Of a DNA stretch of 38,896 nt, positions 33,674 through 38,896 are shown in pieces. The position numbers and the translations under genes were made by a program. Origin of the DNA: Syntrophaceae bacterium UBA1163 (lineage in GTDB: Bacteria; Desulfobacterota; BSN033; UBA1163); contig DBZJ01000151.1 in the NCBI GenBank assembly GCA_002311635.1, forward strand, positions 1-38,896. The letters run 5' to 3'. The number at the start of each line of letters is the position of its first letter. Position 1 is the first letter of the stretch. The notes beneath the pieces are model-generated. The model did no database searches and was not told the origin of the DNA. It was given only the letters and a program-made list of their open reading frames with translations.

Positions 33674-35845
33674 TCAGGTCTCGGCCTGTGTCTCCACCCT
33701 CATTCTTTCTACCTGATGGACTCCCTTAATCTTCCCAAGAGCCCTGATCACTTTGTTCAGATGGTTCAAGTCCCGAATCTCTACCTCGAACGTGCTAACG
33801 GCGTTTTTATCCTCTGTCGTATCCACCATGGCGTTCTTAATGTTGGCTTCGTTGGAAGAGATCGACTTGCTGATCTCGGCCAACAGCCCTTTCTTATCTT
33901 CGGAATAGATTCGGATTCGTACGGGATAACTGTATTCCTTCGTCGAATCCCATTCCACTTCTACCTTGCGATGAGGGTCATCATCAAGCACATTCTGGCA
34001 ATCGGCAGTATGGATCGTCACCCCTCGGCCCCGAGTGATGAATCCCACTACTTTATCCCCGGGGACGGGATTGCAGCACCCCGCATAGCGCACCATCACA
34101 TTGTCAATCCCTTTGATCAGAAGAGCGTCCTTAGGCGCACGGGTGATTTTTTGAATGAGGTGCTTAAAACGTCCCTCCTCCAGTTCTTCTTTCTGTTGTT
34201 CCAATTTTTCCTGGGGAAGGATCTTCCCAATGATCTGATTGGCGGTGACCTTCCCGTAACCCACTGCTGCGATGAGGTCCTCGACTCCCTGGAAGCTGAA
34301 CTCATTGGCCACCTTGGCCAAATCGCCTGATTTAATTAATTTGGTCTGCTGGAGGTCATATTTTTGAAATTCTTTCTCCAGGATTTCTTTTCCAAGGGTA
34401 ATCGATTTTTCCCTCTCCTCTACCGTAAACCATTGGCGAATTTTTGCTTTGGCCCGTGAGGTCTTAACCAGTTTGAGCCAATCCTTGCTCGGTTTCTGAT
34501 TGGGGGAGGTGAGGATTTCGATGGTATCCCCGCTTCTCAGTTCATATCTCAGAGGGACGATCTTACTGTTCACCTTCGCCCCTACGCAATGATTCCCGAT
34601 GTCGGAGTGGATGCTATATGCAAAATCGATAGGTGTTGAACCAATGGGGAACTGCTTGACCTCGCCTTTTGGGGTGAAGATGTAGACTTCGTTCGGAAAG
34701 AGATCCACCTTGACACTTTCAATGAATTCCCGATTATCCTTTAGATCTCGCTGCCACTCTAAGAGTTGTCTCAGCCAGGTGAAACGTTTGTCCTCCGCCT
34801 CTTCAACCACTTTCCCCCCTTTGTATTTCCAATGGGCGGCAATACCTTCCTCGGCAATCTTATGCATTTCATGCGTTCGAATCTGGATCTCGATCCGCTC
34901 TCCATAGGGTCCGATGACCGTGGTATGAAGGGATTGATACATATTCTCTTTGGGAAGGCCGATGTAGTCCTTGAATTTCCCGGGAATGGGTTTCCAGATG
35001 GAGTGGATGATGCCCAGCACGTCGTAGCATTCCTTAATGGAATTGACGATGACCCGGAAAGCGGTAATGTCGTAGACCTGATCAAAATCGATGTTCTGTT
35101 CTTCCATTTTCAAGTAGATGCTGTAAATCTGTTTTAATCGGCCGGTCACCTCGCCGTGGGTATGGTTTTCATAGAGTTTCTTCATTAAGGTACGCTTCAC
35201 CTCTTCGATGTAACGGGTTCTCTCCTTCTCCTTTTTCGCGATCTTGCGTCGAATCTCGTCGTAGATTTCAGGATGGAGGTATTGGAAAGCCAGGTCTTCC
35301 AACTCCGACTTGATCCAGTCTATTCCAAGACGATCGGCCAGAGGAGCATAGATGTCAAGGGTTTCTTGAGCGATCTCCGCCTGTTTTTCAGGAGATTGAT
35401 ATTTAAGCGTTCGCATGTTATGGAGGCGGTCAGCCAGTTTAATCAGGATGACCCGAATGTCCTTTACCATCGCCAATATCATCTTGCGAAAATTCTCTGC
35501 CTGATGCTCTTCAGAGGATCGTAGGGAGATGAGGCTGATCTTGGTCAGGCCGTCTACCAACTGAGCGATTTCTTCCCCGAAGTTCTCTTGGACCTCCTTG
35601 AGGGTAGTGAGAGTGTCCTCGACCGTGTCGTGAAGCAATCCGGTCGCTACACTCGCGACATCGAGTTTCAGTTGTGTCAAGATCCCGGCGACCTCTAAGG
35701 GGTGATTCAGGTAGGGCTCTCCGGAGAGGCGGACCTGTCCTAAATGAACCTTGGCAGAAAAGACATAAGCCTTCTTTAGGAGCTCGATATCCGCATTAGG
35801 ATGAAAGGAAGTTAGCCTTTCAAGGATGTCGTTGAATCTTAACAT
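33674..35845 (-). CDS. spoT: Bifunctional (p)ppGpp synthetase/hydrolase (RelA/SpoT family)
   Basis: A 723-aa long RSH protein. The hydrolase domain has HD at residues 72-73 (TGLLHDTVEDT) and the metal His in NHPLEVAG, so hydrolysis looks intact. The synthetase domain has GRLKQIYSIYLKM, YDITAFRVIV, FKDYIGLPKENMYQSLHTTV and RTHEMHKIAEEGIAAHWKYK. The TGS domain follows (VYIFTPKGEVKQFPIGSTPIDFAYSIHSD), then a zinc-finger-type RIS segment (RYAGCCNPVPGD) and a C-terminal ACT domain. It controls the stringent response. It could equally be named rel; both activities are predicted. Confidence 0.95.
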   Translation of the reverse strand: MLRFNDILERLTSFHPNADIELLKKAYVFSAKVHLGQVRLSGEPYLNHPLEVAGILTQLKLDVASVATGLLHDTVEDTLTTLKEVQENFGEEIAQLVDGLTKISLISLRSSEEHQAENFRKMILAMVKDIRVILIKLADRLHNMRTLKYQSPEKQAEIAQETLDIYAPLADRLGIDWIKSELEDLAFQYLHPEIYDEIRRKIAKKEKERTRYIEEVKRTLMKKLYENHTHGEVTGRLKQIYSIYLKMEEQNIDFDQVYDITAFRVIVNSIKECYDVLGIIHSIWKPIPGKFKDYIGLPKENMYQSLHTTVIGPYGERIEIQIRTHEMHKIAEEGIAAHWKYKGGKVVEEAEDKRFTWLRQLLEWQRDLKDNREFIESVKVDLFPNEVYIFTPKGEVKQFPIGSTPIDFAYSIHSDIGNHCVGAKVNSKIVPLRYELRSGDTIEILTSPNQKPSKDWLKLVKTSRAKAKIRQWFTVEEREKSITLGKEILEKEFQKYDLQQTKLIKSGDLAKVANEFSFQGVEDLIAAVGYGKVTANQIIGKILPQEKLEQQKEELEEGRFKHLIQKITRAPKDALLIKGIDNVMVRYAGCCNPVPGDKVVGFITRGRGVTIHTADCQNVLDDDPHRKVEVEWDSTKEYSYPVRIRIYSEDKKGLLAEISKSISSNEANIKNAMVDTTEDKNAVSTFEVEIRDLNHLNKVIRALGKIKGVHQVERMRVETQAET

Positions 35846-35927
35846 TTTACAACCTCATCTTACTCGTAACTATAAGAAAATTCAAGAGGGTTCTCTTCCT
35901 CTCTCCCTTTTGAGATCGTGCCGGAAT

Positions 35928-35985
35928 TGTAGGGGCTTGATTTATCAAGCCCGCCAATCGGGCTCAATGAATTGAGCCCCTACAA
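35928..35985. repeat. 58-bp three-stem palindromic element
   Basis: The outer stem TTGTAGGGGCT/AGCCCCTACAA (35928-35938, 35975-35985) can alternate with two perfect hairpins: GGGCTTGA-TTTA-TCAAGCCC (35933-35952) and GGGCTCAAT-GA-ATTGAGCCC (35960-35979). The GCCCG/CGGGC pair in the middle gives a cloverleaf option. It lies between divergent genes, so it is not a simple terminator. Confidence 0.8.
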
Positions 35986-36056
35986 CATATTTGTGTGTGC
36001 CTATTCAGCTAATCATATGCGGCACAGTCCCGAGGCGAGGAGAAATGGAAATTTTT

Positions 36057-36085
36057 TTGACAGCAAACCTGTTAGCACTTATAAT
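36057..36085 (+). promoter_or_regulatory. Perfect consensus sigma-70 promoter of the exporter operon
   Basis: TTGACA (36057-36062), exactly 17 bases, TATAAT (36080-36085). The palindrome CCTTAAGG (36092-36099) lies at the predicted transcription start and could be an operator. ATG follows at 36118. Confidence 0.8.
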
Positions 36086-36117
36086 GGTATTCCTTAAGGT
36101 TTAGGATAGGTTAGAAG

Positions 36118-37119
36118 ATGAAACGGATCGGACTGATCGCCATTGTCGCTGTTGCCATAGCCGGTCTTGTCTATTATTTCGTGACGAGAGGAAAGGATGA
36201 GGAGGGGACCTTTATCAAGGTTTCCGGGAACATAGAGGCTACGGAAGTGGACGTCGGGTTCAAAGTCTCTGGAAGGATTGTCAGTCGTTTCTTCGAAGAG
36301 GGGGATTGGGTGGATCAAGGGAAGGTTCTGGCCAAATTGGACGATGAAGACCTCCACAGCCGTCTTGAAGTAGCGCGGGCCACATTGATGTCCGCGCAAG
36401 CTCGATTGAGCAAACTGCTTGCGGGGTCAAGGCCAGAAGAGATAAGAGAGGCAGAGGACAACCTCAATCAAGCCAGGTTCGATATGGAGAACAAGGAGAC
36501 CCAATACGAAAGGATAAGGTCGCTCTACGAGAAGCGGGTTGTTCCCAAAGAGACGTCGGACAATGCTGAGGCGGCCTTCAAGATCGCCAAAGCCACCTTC
36601 CAAAAGGCCAAAGAGAACTACCTTTTGGTGAAAGAGGGCCCGAGGAAAGAGGACATCGAAGATGCGAGAGCTCAGGTGGATCAAGCCCGGGCCTCCGTGA
36701 AACTCAATGAGACACAGCTCAGCTACACAACGCTCTATTCTCCCATATCCGGAGTCGTTCTGGTCAAATCCGGAGAGATCGGTGAGGTCGTCAATCCGGG
36801 GACATCCATTGTTACCATGGCTGACATCGAAAATGTGTGGTTGAAAGCATATATCGCGGAGACGGACCTCAGCGAGGTAAAGTGGGGTCAGGAAGTCATT
36901 GTGACCACAGATCTTCGGCCGAAGAAAGAATACAGAGGCAGAATCTCTTTCATCTCATCTCAGGCCGAATTCACGCCTAAACAGATTCAGACGGAAAAAG
37001 AGAGGGTAACCCTGGTCTACCGGATCAAGGTGGATATTTCCAATAAGAATCATGAACTCAAGCCTGGGATGCCGGCCGACGGACGGATATTGCTGTCGCC
37101 ATCCCCGCCTCCCAAATAA
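36118..37119 (+). CDS. HlyD/YbhG-like membrane-fusion protein of an ABC exporter
   Basis: 333 aa. One N-terminal membrane anchor (residues 4-21) precedes a split biotinyl-lipoyl domain (KVSGNIEATEVDVGFKVSGRIVSRFFEEGDWVDQGKVLAKLDD and TTLYSPISGVVLVKSGEIGEVVNPG), with a long coiled-coil hairpin between (~85-190) and a beta-barrel after it. The coiled coil with LLAGSRPEEIREAE repeats resembles YbhG. It would link the inner-membrane ABC permeases to an outer-membrane channel. The two ATPase genes that follow support a YbhGFSR-type exporter of drugs or other small molecules. Confidence 0.88.
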   Translation: MKRIGLIAIVAVAIAGLVYYFVTRGKDEEGTFIKVSGNIEATEVDVGFKVSGRIVSRFFEEGDWVDQGKVLAKLDDEDLHSRLEVARATLMSAQARLSKLLAGSRPEEIREAEDNLNQARFDMENKETQYERIRSLYEKRVVPKETSDNAEAAFKIAKATFQKAKENYLLVKEGPRKEDIEDARAQVDQARASVKLNETQLSYTTLYSPISGVVLVKSGEIGEVVNPGTSIVTMADIENVWLKAYIAETDLSEVKWGQEVIVTTDLRPKKEYRGRISFISSQAEFTPKQIQTEKERVTLVYRIKVDISNKNHELKPGMPADGRILLSPSPPPK

Positions 37120-37135
37120 TAATCCCAATGAGGTG

Positions 37136-37292
37136 TTGAATCGAAAGGGTTCAAGGGGTCAAGGATTCGAGTGGTCGAGTGAAATACCAAAGAATGTGAG
37201 AAGATGGGACGTCAATTTTCCTTAGAAATTTTTGAAAGGAATAAATAAATTTTAAAATCCTTTAACCCATGAACCCTCGAATCCCTGAATCC
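37136..37292. repeat. Inverted GGATTCGAG word repeat between exporter genes
   Basis: The left part 37136-37183 holds AAAGGGTTCAAGG and GGATTCGAG (37163-37171); the right part 37261-37292 holds the inverse CTCGAATCC (37276-37284). The words match the argB-argD spacer 18 kb away. Confidence 0.75.
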
Positions 37293-37312
37293 TTTTTACC
37301 AATCCTTTGAGA

Positions 37313-38248
37313 ATGATGTTTTCTATTCAAACCAGCCATCTGTCCAAATCTTTCGAATCGCTGACCGCCGTCAAAGACCTGAACTTGGAGGTAAAAACGG
37401 GAGAGATCTTCGGTCTGGTGGGGCCGGATGCCTCCGGGAAAACGACGACCATCCGGATGCTGTGCGGGATCCTCCCCCCGGACGGAGGGGAGGCCAAGGT
37501 TGCAGGGTACGATATCCACAAAGAAGCGGAATTCCTGAGAGAGAAAGTCGGCTATCTTCCTCAGCGGTTCGGCCTCTACGGGGATCTTACCGTCCTTGAA
37601 AACATCCATTTTTACGGAGACCTCTATCAAGTCCCGAAGCAAAAGAGAAAGGAGCGGATCGAAAGACTCCTTCAGTTTGCCAACTTGAAACCTTTCGGGA
37701 AACGAAAGGCTCAGGACCTCTCCGGCGGGATGAAACAAAAGCTGGGTCTGATCTGTGCTTTGATTCATACGCCTCAGATTCTCTTCCTCGATGAGCCGAC
37801 CACAGGAGTTGATCCGCTTTCCCGGAGAGATTTTTGGATCATCCTTTACGACTTGCTGAAAGAAGGAGTGACTATCCTCTTCTCAACTTCTTATCTGGAT
37901 GAAGCCGAGCGCTGCAGCCGTGTTGGCCTGATTTATCAGGGAGACTTGCTCATCGCGGATACCCCCTCTGCGGTGAAGGCCCGAATAGGAGGCACGATAT
38001 TGGAACTGCGGGTGGAGGACCGACAGAGAGGGATGAAGTTGCTTGACGGGGTCGAATTGATTCGAAGCATGGTCTTATCCGGGGATAAGATTCATATTCT
38101 GGTCGATGATCCTCAAAAGGCGGAAAAAACGATTCGGGAGATTCTAAAAGCGCGGGGGATAGAGATTCTTGATTTATTGGTGGTCCGGCCATCGCTTGAG
38201 GACGCCTTCGTCTCCATGGTCCAAGGAAGAAAAACAATTAAGAGTTAA
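37313..38248 (+). CDS. ABC transporter ATP-binding protein (YbhF N-half-like)
   Basis: 311 aa. Walker A is VGPDASGKTTT (~37-47), Q-loop YLPQRFGLYGDLTV, signature LSGGMKQKLGL, Walker B ILFLDEPTTGVD and the switch-like ILFSTSYLDEAERC, in which the usual switch His is Ser. A C-terminal tail (~220-311) ends in LEDAFVSMVQG. It resembles the first ATPase domain of YbhF/CcmA-type drug exporters. It starts with ATGATG; a TTG two codons earlier is less likely. A second ATPase gene follows after a 58-base repeat spacer. Confidence 0.9.
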   Translation: MMFSIQTSHLSKSFESLTAVKDLNLEVKTGEIFGLVGPDASGKTTTIRMLCGILPPDGGEAKVAGYDIHKEAEFLREKVGYLPQRFGLYGDLTVLENIHFYGDLYQVPKQKRKERIERLLQFANLKPFGKRKAQDLSGGMKQKLGLICALIHTPQILFLDEPTTGVDPLSRRDFWIILYDLLKEGVTILFSTSYLDEAERCSRVGLIYQGDLLIADTPSAVKARIGGTILELRVEDRQRGMKLLDGVELIRSMVLSGDKIHILVDDPQKAEKTIREILKARGIEILDLLVVRPSLEDAFVSMVQGRKTIKS

Positions 38249-38306
38249 GAATTGAGAGTTGAGAATTAACTCTTAATTCATAACTCACAACTCCGAATTC
38301 ATAATT
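38247..38306. repeat. GAATTAACTC word repeat between the two ATPase genes
   Basis: AAGAATTGAGAGTTGAGAATT is followed by inverse words (ACTCTTAATTC, AACTCACAACTCCGAATTC), filling the whole spacer up to the next ATG. Confidence 0.65.
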
Positions 38307-38896
38307 ATGCCAACTTTTGTCGTTGAGGTGGAAGACCTCGTAAAAGCATTTGATAGCTTTATCGCCGTAGACCATATCCGTTTTCGGGTGGAAAAGGGGG
38401 AGATCTTCGGATTCCTGGGTCCAAATGGGGCCGGCAAGTCCACGACCATTCGAATGCTCTGCGGACTCTTGCTGCCTACTTCAGGAAAAGGGCAAGTTGC
38501 GGGATTCGACATCATGAAAGAGCCGGAGAAGATAAAGCAAGCGATCGGGTATATGTCGCAGAAATTTTCACTCTACGATGACTTGAAGGTTGTTGAAAAT
38601 CTCCATTTTTTTGGTGGAATCTACGGACTCTCGGGCTCATCGCAGAAAAGGAGAGAAAATGAGGTCTTAGAGATAATCGGCGTTCAAGATTTCCGGGATC
38701 GAATCACACGAACGCTTGCTGTCGGGTCGAAGCAGCGCCTGGCACTGGGATGCGCCATTCTCCATGAGCCTTCCGTCCTTTTTTTGGATGAACCCACTTC
38801 AGGGGTCGATCCCATCTCTCGAAGAAATTTCTGGAGTCTCATCCAGCAGATGGGAGAGAAGGGTGTGACCACCTTTGTCACCACGCACTACATGGA
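38307..38896 (+). CDS. ABC transporter ATP-binding protein (YbhF C-half-like), cut by the window end
   Basis: 196 codons are visible from ATG 38307. Walker A is LGPNGAGKSTTIRMLCG, Q-loop YMSQKFSLYDDL, Walker B LFLDEPTSGVDP and the switch TTHYM at the window end. The signature is LAVGSKQRLAL instead of LSGGQ, like the divergent second ATPase domain of YbhF (which, from memory, reads LPLGWKQRLAL). The pair therefore looks like a YbhF whose two domains are separate genes. Permease genes (YbhS/YbhR type) are expected beyond the right edge. Confidence 0.88.
   Translation, partial: MPTFVVEVEDLVKAFDSFIAVDHIRFRVEKGEIFGFLGPNGAGKSTTIRMLCGLLLPTSGKGQVAGFDIMKEPEKIKQAIGYMSQKFSLYDDLKVVENLHFFGGIYGLSGSSQKRRENEVLEIIGVQDFRDRITRTLAVGSKQRLALGCAILHEPSVLFLDEPTSGVDPISRRNFWSLIQQMGEKGVTTFVTTHYM

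Noticed and set aside
33650..34330. Long plus-strand open frame opposite the RelA/SpoT gene
   Set aside because: It lies wholly antisense to conserved RIS/ACT coding sequence and the peptide resembles no family; a shadow of the real gene.
10851..38306. CRISPR array from the many short repeats
   Set aside because: The repeats are not regularly spaced, have no unique spacers and no cas genes; they are separate intergenic elements.

Overview
The window is a bacterial chromosome segment of moderate G+C with compact operons. Gene content and order point to a Gram-negative, deltaproteobacterium-like lineage (Desulfobacterota in the broad sense): xerC-hslV-hslU-argB-argD-argG-leuS-lptE-...-holA-rpsT-murJ, with a heptose kinase for LPS core and the LPS-assembly lipoprotein LptE. 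This is an inference from synteny and protein style; no rRNA gene or other taxonomic marker is present. I found no tRNA, CRISPR array, transposase or prophage gene.

Layout. (1) 1-231: 3' end of a methyltransferase gene. (2) 263-8096, all on the minus strand: a directon reading RHH regulator - pstS - pstC - pstA (frameshifted at a G9 run) - pstB - AlkP-superfamily phosphoesterase - cysD - four-helix-bundle gene - cysN. It joins oxyanion/phosphate uptake, a phosphoesterase and sulfate activation. The four-helix-bundle gene sits between cysD and cysN and is flanked by a perfect 19-bp inverted repeat. (3) 8227-14102, plus strand: surface-polysaccharide genes (GT2, DUF2304, MBOAT acyltransferase, SGNH acyltransferase partner, SDR sugar epimerase, heptose-7-phosphate kinase), ending near a bidirectional terminator shared with a convergent dodecin gene. 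(4) 14649-24683, plus strand: xerC, hslVU, argB/argD/argG (argF absent), leuS, lptE. (5) 24753-28560: efp with its modifying enzyme epmA, a THUMP-type rRNA methyltransferase and holA. rpsT follows on the minus strand, then murJ and a FAD oxidoreductase. (6) 32283-35845: a degenerate histidine-kinase-like gene, rpmB (L28), and a bifunctional (p)ppGpp synthetase/hydrolase on minus. (7) 36118-38896: a YbhG/YbhF-like ABC exporter (membrane-fusion protein plus two separate ATPase genes), running off the right edge behind a perfect consensus sigma-70 promoter.

The most striking non-coding feature is that many same-strand gene junctions carry short, partly palindromic repeats built from a few recurring words. 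Word families recur at distant junctions: GGTTCAAGGATTCGAG-type before argD and between the exporter genes, CACGTGTC-type before argB and leuS, CAATCCG-type in lptE and elsewhere. Two cases touch proteins. A repeat-like stretch encodes ALSLSKG inside LeuS, and tandem CAATCCG units are translated in the LptE leader. A three-hairpin 58-bp element lies upstream of the exporter. The four-helix-bundle gene bounded by inverted copies of one word family is the best candidate in the window for an undescribed small mobile unit.
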